The notes beneath the pieces were generated by a model. That model searched no databases and was not told the DNA's origin. It saw only the letters and a list, made by a program, of their open reading frames with translations. Positions 17,812-26,720 of a DNA stretch of 52,300 nucleotides are shown here, in pieces; positions within the stretch are counted from its first letter, which is position 1, and each line of letters starts with the position of its first letter. The position numbers were made by a program, and so were the translations under genes. The DNA is from Clostridiales bacterium (GTDB taxonomy: Bacteria; Bacillota; Clostridia; Peptostreptococcales; Anaerovoracaceae). The stretch covers positions 1 to 52,300 of the forward strand of contig WRJK01000006.1 in assembly GCA_009782285.1 (NCBI GenBank). The letters run 5' to 3'.

Positions 17812-19833
17812 ATGGTGTTTTCCAATGATGAAATAAGCGGCGCTATGACCATCAAACTCGATGCTGCGCTGCCGGACTACCCGGATTTCGAAAAAGACAA
17901 AAGGAGGGCTCCGTCCAGAGGGTTCAGGCTCTCAAAGGAGCAGGCCAAGACTGCGCTGAAAAACGCTCTGAGGTACGTGCCTGAGCCGCTGCACGAAAGG
18001 CTGGCTGCCGAGTTCATGGACGAGCTGGCTGCATACGGAAGGGTTTACGCGTACAGGTACAGGCCAAAAGGCAGGATATGGGGCAAGCCCATTGAGGAGT
18101 ACAAGGGGAATTGCGTTGAAGGCAAGGCGTTTCAGGTGATGATTGACAACAACTTGGATTTTGAGACTGCATTGTACCCTTACGAGCTAGTCACTTATGG
18201 CGAAACAGGCCAAGTGTGCCAGAACTGGCTCCAGTACAGGCTGATCAAAAAATATTTGGAAGAACTGACCCGGGAACAGACACTTGTAGTGATGTCAGGG
18301 CACCCCCTCGGGCTGTTCCCGTCCCACCCGGAATCCCCGAGGGTCATAATAACGAACGCACTCATGATCGGGATGTTCGACAATATGGACGACTGGGAAA
18401 TAGCGGAAGAGATGGGGGTCGCAAACTATGGCCAGATGACTGCCGGCGGCTGGATGTACATTGGCCCGCAAGGCATAGTGCACGGAACCTTCAACACTAT
18501 ATTGAACGCAGGGAGGAAGTTTCTCGGCATAGGGGAGATGGACGACCTTAAAGGCTATTCGTTCGTGTCCTCGGGGCTTGGCGGCATGAGCGGGGCGCAG
18601 CCAAAAGCTGCCAACATAGCAGGGGCAGTCGGGATTTTTGCCGAAGTGGACGGATCGAGGATCAAAACGAGGCACGAACAAGGCTGGGTGGACGTGGTGT
18701 GCGAAAGCATCGAGGAAACCTTCTCCTTGGCAAAGGAGTACCTTGCCAAAAAAGAAAGTGTCTCGATAGCCTATCACGGCAACATCGTCGACCTGCTTGA
18801 AAACGCGGCCCGGCAAAATTTCAGCATTGACTTGCTTTCGGACCAGACATCGTGCCACAACGCCTATAACGGCGGCTACTGCCCTGCAGGCCTTTCCTTC
18901 GAGGAGAGGACCAGGATGCTCGACGCGGACAGGGACTTGTTCCGTCTGAAAGTGGACCAGTCGCTCAGAAGGCATTTTGAAGCCATCAAGGAACTGACGG
19001 GCAGGGGCACCTATTTCTTCGATTACGGAAATTCGTTCCTTAAAGCCATATTCGATGCGGGCGTCACAGAAATATCAAAGAATGGAAGAGACGAAAAGGA
19101 CGGTTTCATATGGCCGTCCTACGTGGAGGACATTATGGGTCCGATGCTGTTCGACTACGGGTACGGCCCCTTCAGGTGGGTGTGCCTATCGGGAAGGCCA
19201 GAGGACTTGGCAGCGACGGACAAAGCCGCCATGGAAGCCATCGACCCAAACAGGAGGTTTCAGGACAGGGACAACTGGGCGTGGATTAGGGACGCAGGGC
19301 TGCACAACCTGGTAGTCGGCACACAAGCGAGGATACTCTATCAGGACGCAGAAGGAAGGACGAACATCGCGCTCAAGTTCAACGAGCTCGTCAGGGAGGG
19401 CAGGATCGGCCCGGTAATGCTGGGCCGCGACCACCACGACGTAAGCGGGACGGATTCCCCGTTTCGGGAGACGTCGAACATCAAGGACGGCAGCAATGTC
19501 ATGGCAGACATGGCTGTGCAATGCTTCGCCGGTGACGCGGCGAGGGGCATGAGCCTCTGCGCCCTCCACAACGGCGGCGGCGTCGGGATAGGCAAAGCTG
19601 TGAACGGAGGGTTTGGCTTGGTTCTTGACGGAAGCAGCCGCATTGATGGCATCATAAAATCCGCAATGATGTGGGACGTCATGGGCGGCGTCGCCAGGAG
19701 GAACTGGGCCAGGAACGAAAACGCCGTGGCTACCAGCATTGCGTACAACAAGGCTGCAAAAGGCCACATTTCGATACCATTCCTCGCCGATGACGAGCTT
19801 GTGGGGAAAACAGTTGAAAGGTACGTAAAATGA
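17812..19833 (+). CDS. hutU: Urocanate hydratase (long form)
   Basis: 673 residues from ATG 17812, which has AGGAGG (17801-17806) 5 bases upstream; an in-frame TTG overlapping hutH is not needed. It hydrates urocanate to 4-imidazolone-5-propionate with tightly bound NAD. Recognised blocks are GQMTAGGWMYIGPQGIVHGT, SSGLGGMSGAQPKA and DQTSCHNAYNGGYCPAG, with the C-terminal NGGGVGIGKAVNGGFG. It is over 100 residues longer than the about 555-residue enzyme of Bacillus and Pseudomonas. The extra length looks spread over internal insertions (for example around residues 385-430). A longer class exists in some anaerobic Firmicutes and Bacteroidetes. The stop overlaps the hutI start (ATGA). Confidence 0.95.
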   Translation: MVFSNDEISGAMTIKLDAALPDYPDFEKDKRRAPSRGFRLSKEQAKTALKNALRYVPEPLHERLAAEFMDELAAYGRVYAYRYRPKGRIWGKPIEEYKGNCVEGKAFQVMIDNNLDFETALYPYELVTYGETGQVCQNWLQYRLIKKYLEELTREQTLVVMSGHPLGLFPSHPESPRVIITNALMIGMFDNMDDWEIAEEMGVANYGQMTAGGWMYIGPQGIVHGTFNTILNAGRKFLGIGEMDDLKGYSFVSSGLGGMSGAQPKAANIAGAVGIFAEVDGSRIKTRHEQGWVDVVCESIEETFSLAKEYLAKKESVSIAYHGNIVDLLENAARQNFSIDLLSDQTSCHNAYNGGYCPAGLSFEERTRMLDADRDLFRLKVDQSLRRHFEAIKELTGRGTYFFDYGNSFLKAIFDAGVTEISKNGRDEKDGFIWPSYVEDIMGPMLFDYGYGPFRWVCLSGRPEDLAATDKAAMEAIDPNRRFQDRDNWAWIRDAGLHNLVVGTQARILYQDAEGRTNIALKFNELVREGRIGPVMLGRDHHDVSGTDSPFRETSNIKDGSNVMADMAVQCFAGDAARGMSLCALHNGGGVGIGKAVNGGFGLVLDGSSRIDGIIKSAMMWDVMGGVARRNWARNENAVATSIAYNKAAKGHISIPFLADDELVGKTVERYVK

Positions 19834-21068
19834 GAGGATGCCTACTTGTAAAAAACATCGGGACACTACAGACCGCAACAGGCAACAGCGTTCGTTGCGG
19901 AAGCGCACAGGGTGAAAACACCAAGCTTGAAAACGCAGCTATTCTGATAAAAGACGGCATGATCGAGGAAATAACTTGCGACGGGGAGCTTCCGAAATCG
20001 GCAGGGGCTGCGGGCTTGGTCCTTGACGCAGAGGGCAACCTCGTGACGCCGGGCCTAGTGGACGCCCACACTCACTTGGTTTTTGGCGGCTACAGGCAAA
20101 ATGAAATACCGCTGAAGCTTAAAGGCGCGTCCTACGTGGACATACTGAAAGCGGGCGGCGGGATACTCGACACAGTTAAAAAAACCAGGCGAGCGAGTTT
20201 TGAAGAACTGTACGAAAAAAGCACCGGGTTCCTGGACGAAATGCTCGCTTTGGGGGTGACGGCCTGCGAGGCGAAAAGCGGGTACGGCCTTGATTTCGAA
20301 AACGAAATCAAGCAGCTGGAGGTGCTGAAAAAAATCGCCGAAGAGCATCCGATAGACATTGTTGCCACTTACATGGGAGCACATGCCGTTCCCGAAGAAT
20401 ACAAAGGGAAGCCGGACGAATACATCAGCATGGTGTGCGGCACGGTCATGCCATATGTGGCAGAAAACGGGCTGGCCGAGTACTGCGACGTGTTTTGCGA
20501 GGATTCAGCGTTCAACGTGGGGCAAAGCAGGGAGTACCTCCTCTGCGCAAAGGCTTGCGGCTTCGGGCTCAAGATACATGCTGACGAGATAGAAGCCATC
20601 GGTGGCAGCAAGCTGGCAGGGGAGCTTCGCGCAGCATCTGCGGAGCACCTGATCGCTACAGACGAGGAAGGCATCGAGGCGCTTTCCAAATCCGGGACGG
20701 TGGCAGTGCTGCTCCCAGGTACGTCCTTCTATTTGGGCAAGCAATACGCTCCGGCAAGGAGGATGATAGAGCTTGGGGTGCCGGTTGCCTTGGCAACCGA
20801 TTTTAACCCGGGGTCGTGTCCGTCACTCAACCTGCAGCTCATAATCAACATGGCCTGCCTCAAGTACAAAATGACGCCGGAAGAAATACTGACGGCGGTA
20901 ACGATAAACGCGGCATGCGCAGTTGGCAGGGGCGGCGCGATCGGCACGCTGGAAAAAGGCAAGCAGGGAGACCTAGTGGTATGGGACGCCAAGGACATGG
21001 AGACGCTATGCTACAGGTTTGGCTCAAATCTGGCCCTGCAGGTAATTAAGAAGGGAGAGTTGGTATAA
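19830..21068 (+). CDS. hutI: Imidazolonepropionase
   Basis: 412 residues, typical length. This amidohydrolase opens 4-imidazolone-5-propionate to N-formimino-L-glutamate. The metal site is visible as HTHLVFGG, later the histidine in HADEIEAIGGS, and the aspartate in ATDFNPGSCPS. The GYRQNE and KSGYGL substrate-contact segments are also present. Its start overlaps the hutU stop, and fchA starts directly after its stop (21068/21069), so translation is probably coupled. Because glutamate formimidoyltransferase follows, formiminoglutamate is processed through folate rather than by direct hydrolysis (hutG). Confidence 0.97.
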   Translation: MRGCLLVKNIGTLQTATGNSVRCGSAQGENTKLENAAILIKDGMIEEITCDGELPKSAGAAGLVLDAEGNLVTPGLVDAHTHLVFGGYRQNEIPLKLKGASYVDILKAGGGILDTVKKTRRASFEELYEKSTGFLDEMLALGVTACEAKSGYGLDFENEIKQLEVLKKIAEEHPIDIVATYMGAHAVPEEYKGKPDEYISMVCGTVMPYVAENGLAEYCDVFCEDSAFNVGQSREYLLCAKACGFGLKIHADEIEAIGGSKLAGELRAASAEHLIATDEEGIEALSKSGTVAVLLPGTSFYLGKQYAPARRMIELGVPVALATDFNPGSCPSLNLQLIINMACLKYKMTPEEILTAVTINAACAVGRGGAIGTLEKGKQGDLVVWDAKDMETLCYRFGSNLALQVIKKGELV

Positions 21069-21695
21069 GTGAAATTAGCGGACATGAGCATTAACGAATA
21101 CTTGGACATTCTAAAATCAGACAAGCCGGCGCCTGGCGGAGGTTCGGCCAGCGGGCTAGCCGGCGCACAAGGGGCAGCACTGCTTGTGATGGTATGCAAC
21201 CTTACTCTGGGCAGGGAAAAGTATTCCGAATTCCAAGAGGCTTGCACTGAAGCTAGGGAAAAAGCGCAGGAACTGCTGAAAACCTTTGTCACAGCCATAG
21301 ATGAAGACACCGAAGCTTTCAACATGGTTTCAAAGGCGTACAAGATGCCGAAAGAAACGGTAGAGCAGAAAACGGAGAGGAGCATGGCGATACAGGAAGG
21401 TACGCTAATGGCGACGAAGATACCGTTTTTCGTAATGAAAACAGCCCTTGAAGGGCTTGCCACCGTCTCAGGGCTCATGGGGAAGACGAACTCGTCTGCT
21501 ATGAGCGACTTTGGGGTCGCAGTGCTGAGCTTCCTCGCTTGCGGCAGAGGGGCGTGGCTCAATGTGAAAACCAACTTGTCGGTTATTAAGGATGAAGAGA
21601 AATTGCACTTCTACCTTGAGGAAGGCCAAAAACTATATGAAGATGTTGAAAGAATTGCCGATGAATTATATGAGAACATATTAAGCAGCTTATAG
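21069..21695 (+). CDS. fchA: Formimidoyltetrahydrofolate cyclodeaminase
   Basis: 208 residues from a GTG start, with GGGAG about 10 bases upstream inside the end of hutI. It converts 5-formimino-THF to 5,10-methenyl-THF and ammonia. The family signature PAPGGGSASGLAGAQGAALL near residue 20 is clear, and the mostly helical remainder matches the family length. In animals this activity is fused to the formimidoyltransferase; here the two are separate adjacent genes, as is common in Clostridia. The methenyl-THF made can enter the one-carbon pathway toward formate, which would connect with the formate dehydrogenase encoded at 33.6-38.6 kb; that link is an inference. Confidence 0.93.
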   Translation: MKLADMSINEYLDILKSDKPAPGGGSASGLAGAQGAALLVMVCNLTLGREKYSEFQEACTEAREKAQELLKTFVTAIDEDTEAFNMVSKAYKMPKETVEQKTERSMAIQEGTLMATKIPFFVMKTALEGLATVSGLMGKTNSSAMSDFGVAVLSFLACGRGAWLNVKTNLSVIKDEEKLHFYLEEGQKLYEDVERIADELYENILSSL

Positions 21696-21704
21696 GAGGA
21701 AAAA

Positions 21705-22601
21705 ATGGCAAAGATTATTGAAAGCGTCCCTAACATAAGCGAAGGGATACGAACCGACGTCATTGAGTCCTGTGTGAACGCCATCAGGACAACGCCGGGG
21801 TGTACGTTGCTCCAATACTCGTCCGACCAGAGCCACAACAGGACGGTCATTACTTACATGGGAAGCCCGGAGGCGGTGGAGGAAGCCAGCGTCAAGCTCG
21901 CGAAAACAGCAGTTGCGCTGATTGACCTGACGCAGCACAAGGGGGAGCACCCCAGGATGGGTTGCGTGGACGTGATGCCGTTCATCCCGATAAAGGAAGC
22001 GACGATGGAGGAATGCATCGAGCTTTCAAAACGTGTAGGGCAGCGCATTGCGGAGGAAGCGTACCTCCCTGTATTTTTGTACGAGGCTTCGGCAACCGCG
22101 CCTCATAGGCAAAATTTGGCAAACATCAGGAAAGGGCAGTTTGAGGGCATGGCTGAGAAAGTCAGGGACCCTGAGTGGATTCCTGATTTCGGCTGGCAGA
22201 GGGTGCACCCCACAGGCGGAGTAGTTGCTGTAGGGGCAAGGCCTCCGCTCATTGCTTACAACATTAACTTGAACACGCAAGACGTAAAAATAGCAGACAG
22301 AATAGCAAAAATCATCAGGCAGGCAAGCGGCGGGCTAGCCAATGTCAAGGCGATAGGTGTGATGCTTGAGCAAAGGAACATCGCCCAAGTTTCAATAAAT
22401 ATGACAGACTACAACAGGACGCCGCTGTACAGGGTTACGGAGCTTGTAAAAATTGAAGCCGCCAAGTATGGCTTGAGCGTCATCGGAACTGAGCTGATCG
22501 GTTTGTGCCCAATGAATGCGCTGCTGGACACTGCGGCCTATTACTTGCAGATCGAGGACTTTGACCGGGACGTGCAGGTTATTGAAAACCATTTGCTGTA
22601 A
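21705..22601 (+). CDS. ftcD: Glutamate formimidoyltransferase
   Basis: 298 residues, the usual length of the bacterial single-function enzyme. It moves the formimino group of formiminoglutamate to tetrahydrofolate, releasing glutamate. The N-terminal VPNISEG motif, the HPRMGCVDVMPF segment, VFLYEASAT, and TGGVVAVGARPPLIAYNINL are characteristic. An excellent AGGAGG site lies just before the ATG, 9 bases after the fchA stop. It completes the histidine-to-glutamate route; korA follows after 21 bases with no terminator between. Confidence 0.96.
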   Translation: MAKIIESVPNISEGIRTDVIESCVNAIRTTPGCTLLQYSSDQSHNRTVITYMGSPEAVEEASVKLAKTAVALIDLTQHKGEHPRMGCVDVMPFIPIKEATMEECIELSKRVGQRIAEEAYLPVFLYEASATAPHRQNLANIRKGQFEGMAEKVRDPEWIPDFGWQRVHPTGGVVAVGARPPLIAYNINLNTQDVKIADRIAKIIRQASGGLANVKAIGVMLEQRNIAQVSINMTDYNRTPLYRVTELVKIEAAKYGLSVIGTELIGLCPMNALLDTAAYYLQIEDFDRDVQVIENHLL

Positions 22602-22622
22602 CCCACAGGGAGGAGGCTTGAA

Positions 22623-23825
22623 ATGGACAAGAGCGCAACAAAAGCAGGATACGTCGTCCTGCAGGGGAACGAGGCATGCGTGAAGGCTGCAATTTATGCG
22701 GGGTGCCGGTTTTTTGCCGGGTACCCCATAACGCCGTCCACAGAGATTATCGAAATGATGTCAGAGGAGATGCCGATTTGCGGAGGCGCGTTCATACAGA
22801 TGGAAGATGAAATCGCGTCATCCTGCGCAATCGTAGGCGCAAGGTGGGGCGGCAAGAAAGCAATGACAGCGACGTCAGGCCCTGGATTCACCCTGATGCA
22901 GGAAGCGATAGGGTACGCGGCGGTGACGGAGACGCCTGTTGTCATCGTGAACGTGCAGAGGGGCGGGCCTGCGACAGGGCAGCCAACCCTGTCGTCACAG
23001 CAGGACATATACCAAGCCCGCTACGGTAGCCACGGCGACTACGAGATGATCGCCCTTGCGCCTTCCACCGTTCAAGAGATGTATGATTTTACCGTTAAGG
23101 CGTTTGAACTTGCAGAAAAATACAGGACTCCCGTTGTCTTGCTCGCCGACGAGGTGGTCGGCCACATGCGTGAAAAAATCATCATAAAAAAAGGGACAAT
23201 GGACGTCATGCCTGACAAAATTGTAGGCACTGCGTCTCCCCGCGCGGATTTTTTCACAGGGAAAAACGTGCTCGTAGAAGGGCAGCTCCACGACGAGCGT
23301 GGCAGAAGGATAGGGCACTTGGCAGAAAAAAGCGGAGAGTTTATAACGAAGCTAAACAGCAAAATCAGCAATAACGTAGATTTGATCACTGACATAAAGA
23401 CATATTTCCTTGAAGATTCGGACACCGCCATCGTGGCGTACGGCTCGGTCGAAAGGCCTGCAATGGACGCAGTGCGTTTGGCGAGGGGGATCAAGGACGA
23501 CAGGGTCAGCGCGACGGTCAAGTTCGTCAAAAATGTTTTCAGAAAAGGCGTGCCTGCAGCTATGCGGACGGACTACAGCCATTTAAAAGTTGGCGTCATA
23601 AAGATAAACACCCCATGGCCTTTTCCGCAGGGTGAACTGAGAAGGCTTACAAGGGACGTAAAACTTGTCATCGTGCCGGAAATGAACATCGGTAAGTATT
23701 ACCGCGAAATCGAAAGGGCGCTGCCTGACAAAAAAGTGGTCTCGTTGCCGAAGTGCGGGGGGAACCTGCACACTCCGAAAGAAATACTCGACACGGTTTT
23801 AAAGGAGATGGGCGTAAATGAATAA
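22623..23825 (+). CDS. korA: 2-oxoacid:ferredoxin oxidoreductase, alpha subunit (probably 2-oxoglutarate)
   Basis: 400 residues. The pyrimidine-binding-domain opening GCRFFAGYPITPSTEI, the QMEDEIASS glutamate segment and TATSGPGFTLMQEAIGYA are typical of Kor/Vor alpha subunits. The C-terminal transketolase-C-like domain ends with the PEMNIGKYYREIE segment. With the beta, ferredoxin and gamma subunits it would oxidise a 2-oxoacid with CoA to acyl-CoA, CO2 and reduced ferredoxin. The order A-B-D-C and the position in the histidine-to-glutamate operon favour 2-oxoglutarate to succinyl-CoA. A branched-chain 2-oxoacid (VOR) activity cannot be excluded from sequence alone. Preceded by GGGAGGAGG. 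Confidence 0.9.
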   Translation: MDKSATKAGYVVLQGNEACVKAAIYAGCRFFAGYPITPSTEIIEMMSEEMPICGGAFIQMEDEIASSCAIVGARWGGKKAMTATSGPGFTLMQEAIGYAAVTETPVVIVNVQRGGPATGQPTLSSQQDIYQARYGSHGDYEMIALAPSTVQEMYDFTVKAFELAEKYRTPVVLLADEVVGHMREKIIIKKGTMDVMPDKIVGTASPRADFFTGKNVLVEGQLHDERGRRIGHLAEKSGEFITKLNSKISNNVDLITDIKTYFLEDSDTAIVAYGSVERPAMDAVRLARGIKDDRVSATVKFVKNVFRKGVPAAMRTDYSHLKVGVIKINTPWPFPQGELRRLTRDVKLVIVPEMNIGKYYREIERALPDKKVVSLPKCGGNLHTPKEILDTVLKEMGVNE

Positions 23826-24630
23826 ACTTTACGAAAAATACATCAAGACAGATTCTTTGCCGACGTTGTTCTGCCCGGGCTGCGGGAACGGCATCATCCA
23901 AATGGCAGCGATAAACGCAATAGAGAACTTGGGCATCAAGCAGGACGTGGCTTGCGTCAGCGGGATTGGCTGCTCCGCATGGATTCCGTGCTATCTGAAA
24001 CTCGACGTGATGCACACGCTTCACGGGAGGGCGATTGCTTTTGCGGAAGGGCTTAAGTTCGCTAGGCCTGACAAAAAGGTGATCGTGTTCACCGGCGACG
24101 GCGACTGCCTCGCCATAGGGGGAAACCACCTCATCCACGCAGCCAGAAGGAACATCGATTTGACGGTCATCATGGTGAACAACTATATTTACGGCATGAC
24201 GGGAGGGCAGAAATCGCCGGCGACGCCAAAGGGGTCGATGACTAAAACGTCGCCTTTCGGGAGCGTCGACGAAGTGATAGACGGCTGCGAGCTTGTTATG
24301 GCCATGGGTGCCAGCTATGTGGCCAGGTGGACGACGGCGCATCCCGTACAGATGGAAAAGGCCATAAGGGACGGGGTTTCGCACAATGGTTTTTCTTTCA
24401 TTGAAGTGCTTGCCCAATGCCCTGTGCAAGCCGGGAAAAACGTCTATGGGGAAAAAGACGCCGCATCGATTATGAGAAACTTCAAAAATAACACGTACAT
24501 ATACAAAGAGGGCGTTGAAATTCCAAAGGAGAAAATCAGAGTCGGTACGCTTAAGCATAATAAAAACGCCAAGGAATACATCGACAAAGTGGAATGGGTA
24601 ATGACGGCGAGGGAGCTTGAGAGGAGGTAG
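23818..24630 (+). CDS. korB: 2-oxoacid:ferredoxin oxidoreductase, beta subunit
   Basis: 270 residues, typical length. This ThDP-binding subunit carries the cluster and cofactor cysteines in LFCPGCGNGII near residue 20, IGCSAW, and the ThDP/Mg motif starting GDGDCLAIGGNHLIHAARRN and closing with MVNNYIYGMTGGQ. The gene overlaps korA by 8 bases, implying coupled translation. It forms the catalytic core with KorA; the [4Fe-4S] cluster in this subunit passes electrons to the small ferredoxin subunit encoded next. Confidence 0.93.
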   Translation: MNKLYEKYIKTDSLPTLFCPGCGNGIIQMAAINAIENLGIKQDVACVSGIGCSAWIPCYLKLDVMHTLHGRAIAFAEGLKFARPDKKVIVFTGDGDCLAIGGNHLIHAARRNIDLTVIMVNNYIYGMTGGQKSPATPKGSMTKTSPFGSVDEVIDGCELVMAMGASYVARWTTAHPVQMEKAIRDGVSHNGFSFIEVLAQCPVQAGKNVYGEKDAASIMRNFKNNTYIYKEGVEIPKEKIRVGTLKHNKNAKEYIDKVEWVMTARELERR

Positions 24631-24634
24631 CATT

Positions 24635-24859
24635 ATGGCAAAAATCACTATTGACAAAGTATGCTGCAAAGGCTGTGACATTTGCCTTTCTGTGTGCCCG
24701 AAAAAAATATTCGTCCGCTCAAAAAAACGCAACAATTACGGCACTAACATGCCGGATGCTCAGAATGCCGACGAGTGCGTGGTCTGCAGGATGTGCGAAA
24801 GGATGTGCCCGGACGGGGCCATAAACGTAGAAGGGGAGATTAAAGAAAATGAGGCTTAA
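24635..24859 (+). CDS. korD: 2-oxoacid:ferredoxin oxidoreductase, ferredoxin-like delta subunit
   Basis: 74 residues from ATG 24635, with AGGAGG at 24622-24627. Two [4Fe-4S] motifs are visible: CCKGCDICLSVCPKKIF and CVVCRMCERMCPDGAI. This small polyferredoxin carries electrons from KorB to soluble ferredoxin. An in-frame start further upstream would put the ribosome binding site inside the coding region and is rejected. It overlaps korC by 11 bases. Confidence 0.93.
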   Translation: MAKITIDKVCCKGCDICLSVCPKKIFVRSKKRNNYGTNMPDAQNADECVVCRMCERMCPDGAINVEGEIKENEA

Positions 24860-25403
24860 CGTAAGGTTTTCAGGGGCAGGAGGGCAAGGGGTCATCCTCG
24901 CTTCCGTTTTGCTTGCCAAGGCTTACGGCTTGGGGGAGGACTACAACATTTCACAGACCCAGAGTTACGGGCCGGAAGCAAGGGGCGGCGCCTGCAAGGC
25001 AGAGGTCGTCATATCGGACGAAAACATCGATTACCCGAAAGTCGACAGCGCGGATGTTTTCGTAGCGTTCAATCAAATGGGGTACAACAAGTACTGCGAA
25101 CAAGTCGGCAAATCCGCCATAGTCCTGGTTAATAGCACATTGGTTGAAACCGAGGACGAAAACGCTTACTGCATACCGGCGACGGACATCGCCGAAGAGA
25201 TGGGGAAGCCTTTCGTTGTTAACATGGTTATGCTGGGTGCGCTCACAAAGCTTCTGCCAAAGATATACTACCCGACTGTGGAAGCGGAGATAAAGGAGAA
25301 TTTCTCGGCTTCAATAGCGGGGCCAAACATTGAAGCCTACAGCAAAGGTTACGAGTACATGGCAAATTCTTCTTGCTCAAATAGCCAGTTTTTGATAGAA
25401 TAG
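24849..25403 (+). CDS. korC: 2-oxoacid:ferredoxin oxidoreductase, gamma subunit
   Basis: 184 residues. The opening VRFSGAGGQGVILAS and the QTQSYGPEARGGACKAEV segment are the family hallmarks. The subunit completes the complex structurally and contributes to CoA binding. The last about 15 residues (NSSCSNSQFLIE) are unlike the usual ending and look like a drifted tail. It is the last enzyme gene of the hut-kor run; a lipoprotein gene follows after 31 bases and a terminator stands at 26245. Confidence 0.93.
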   Translation: MRLNVRFSGAGGQGVILASVLLAKAYGLGEDYNISQTQSYGPEARGGACKAEVVISDENIDYPKVDSADVFVAFNQMGYNKYCEQVGKSAIVLVNSTLVETEDENAYCIPATDIAEEMGKPFVVNMVMLGALTKLLPKIYYPTVEAEIKENFSASIAGPNIEAYSKGYEYMANSSCSNSQFLIE

Positions 25404-25434
25404 ACGTATACTTTAAAAAAGAGGGGGAATTATT

Positions 25435-26190
25435 ATGAAAAAAGGTTTAAAAATATTCGCGTTGCTGATGGCAATCCTGTTAATGGCTGCTTTTTTGCCG
25501 GGGTGCGGTGAAAAAGGCGAAAGCGGCGAAAGCGGCGCAGAAGACGTAGGCAGCAATTATACGGAAGTTGGCGTTAGCAGCGGCGGCGAGGATGATGAGG
25601 ACATTACCTACGGCGGTGGGGAAAACGACATAGTTAGCGATGTTGAAATCAACGGTGACGACGGCGACGAGGAAGGCGACGTTCAAATTTCCGAAGTCTT
25701 CTTCAGCACGTTTGATTCCGGGACCTACCACATGAAATTCAAAATAGCCGGCACGGAAGGCGGCGATGCCGTTACTGAGCAGTACGTTAAAGACGGGAAG
25801 ATGGCAATGACGATGACGGGGAATGGCATTACAGTCAAGATGATCTACATTGGCGAAAAAGCGTACGCAATTGATGACGCTACCAAAACCATCTTTACCA
25901 TGCCGGTGACAGCGGAGTTTTATCTTGACAGCGGCGGCGTTGAAACCACCGGAATGGGATACATAGGCTCGGGTACGGCAGAATTCGCGGGAAGCACTCT
26001 GCCCTATGAAGAGTACAGCAACGAGGCAGGGAGCAGGATACAGTATTTCATCAGGGGCAACACCCTTGCGGGCCTGCGCACCATTAGGGGAGACGCAACA
26101 TCAGACATGGTGGTCATGGCGCTGGACACGAACGTGCCAGACAGCATCTTTGACCTTCCGGAGGGTTATCAGATGCTGACTACGGATTGA
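25435..26190 (+). CDS. Putative lipoprotein with acidic linker
   Basis: 251 residues. A type II signal peptide ends at a lipobox (FLPGC, Cys24). A Gly/Glu/Asp-rich disordered linker (about 28-85) leads to a domain of about 160 residues with alternating strands (YHMKFKIAGTEGG, MTMTGNGITVKMIYIGEKAYAID, DLPEGYQML). This resembles the LolA/LprG-type or DUF4412-like folds seen in outer-face lipoproteins, but I cannot assign a family firmly. AGGGGG precedes the ATG. It lies 31 bases after korC and before the operon terminator, so it is probably part of the hut-kor transcript. Whether it relates to histidine use is unknown. Confidence 0.75.
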   Translation: MKKGLKIFALLMAILLMAAFLPGCGEKGESGESGAEDVGSNYTEVGVSSGGEDDEDITYGGGENDIVSDVEINGDDGDEEGDVQISEVFFSTFDSGTYHMKFKIAGTEGGDAVTEQYVKDGKMAMTMTGNGITVKMIYIGEKAYAIDDATKTIFTMPVTAEFYLDSGGVETTGMGYIGSGTAEFAGSTLPYEEYSNEAGSRIQYFIRGNTLAGLRTIRGDATSDMVVMALDTNVPDSIFDLPEGYQMLTTD

Positions 26191-26244
26191 TAGTGGAAGA
26201 TTTGCACTGAAGGATACCGGGCACGGCTTATATAGGACGCTCAG

Positions 26245-26278
26245 CAGGGTCGCAATAGGGCAGCGACCCTGTTTTATT
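26245..26278 (+). terminator. Intrinsic terminator of the hut-kor-lipoprotein transcript
   Basis: A nine-pair perfect stem (CAGGGTCGC at 26245-26253, GCGACCCTG at 26263-26271) with a nine-base loop is followed by TTTTATT. It has the + orientation only, and ends transcription just before the convergent arsR gene. Confidence 0.88.
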
Positions 26279-26294
26279 GTCGTCACCTCTAAAC

Positions 26295-26597
26295 CTATGC
26301 GATTGTTGCATCTTCTTCGATGCAATAGTACTTTTTCAGGGTATGAATGATTTCCTCAACCCTGCGGTCAACAATGTAATATGTTACTGTTTGACCTGAT
26401 TTTGCGTTGTCAAGTATGTTGTGGGCTTTCAATAGCATCAAGTGCTGCGACAACGCAGGCTGCGTTATGTTGGGTACCCTCTTTGAAAGCTCGCTGACAG
26501 TCATAGGCCTTTCCATAAGCGAGCAAAATATCAGCAATCGGCTTTCGTTGGCTAATATCTTCAACAACTCTGCGATGTGTTTCGCTTTCTCTTCCAT
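26295..26597 (-). CDS. ArsR/SmtB-family transcriptional regulator
   Basis: 100 residues. The winged-helix ArsR pattern is clear: LKILANESRLLIFCSLMERPM, VSELSKRVPNITQPALSQHLMLLKAHNIL, then the wing GQTVTYYIV. The metal-sensing ELCVC motif of ArsR/SmtB alpha-3 is absent (the matching stretch reads VSELSKRV), so a classic As/Cd/Zn sensor is unlikely; a redox or other cue is possible. ATG follows GGGAGG. No target gene shares its transcript. Its neighbours are the lipoprotein (convergent) and the M14 peptidase (same strand, upstream), and either could be a target. Autoregulation is common in the family. Confidence 0.9.
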   Translation of the reverse strand: MEEKAKHIAELLKILANESRLLIFCSLMERPMTVSELSKRVPNITQPALSQHLMLLKAHNILDNAKSGQTVTYYIVDRRVEEIIHTLKKYYCIEEDATIA

Positions 26598-26647
26598 TTT
26601 GGCATGCCTCCCCTCAACTGATCGCCCCTAGTATTTAAGCAATTATT

Positions 26648-26676
26648 AAGTTATATGATTGGAGGTGATTTGTCAA
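26648..26676 (-). promoter_or_regulatory. Probable arsR promoter
   Basis: On the minus strand a perfect -35 TTGACA (26676-26671) is followed by -10 TAACTT at 17 bases (26653-26648) or the better TATAAC at 15 bases (26655-26650). The AT-rich region to its 3' side (26630-26660) could hold the repressor's own operator, but I see no clean palindrome. Confidence 0.45.
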
Positions 26677-26720
26677 GTAAAAATTTTGCAAAAGGGTAGT
26701 TGGCCGCTGGTAGTTTGTAA

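Noticed and set aside
23668-24735. Long open frame (355 codons) on the minus strand across korA-korB-korD
   Set aside because: It overlaps three well-supported genes in antisense, has no ribosome binding site and gives no protein-like pattern.
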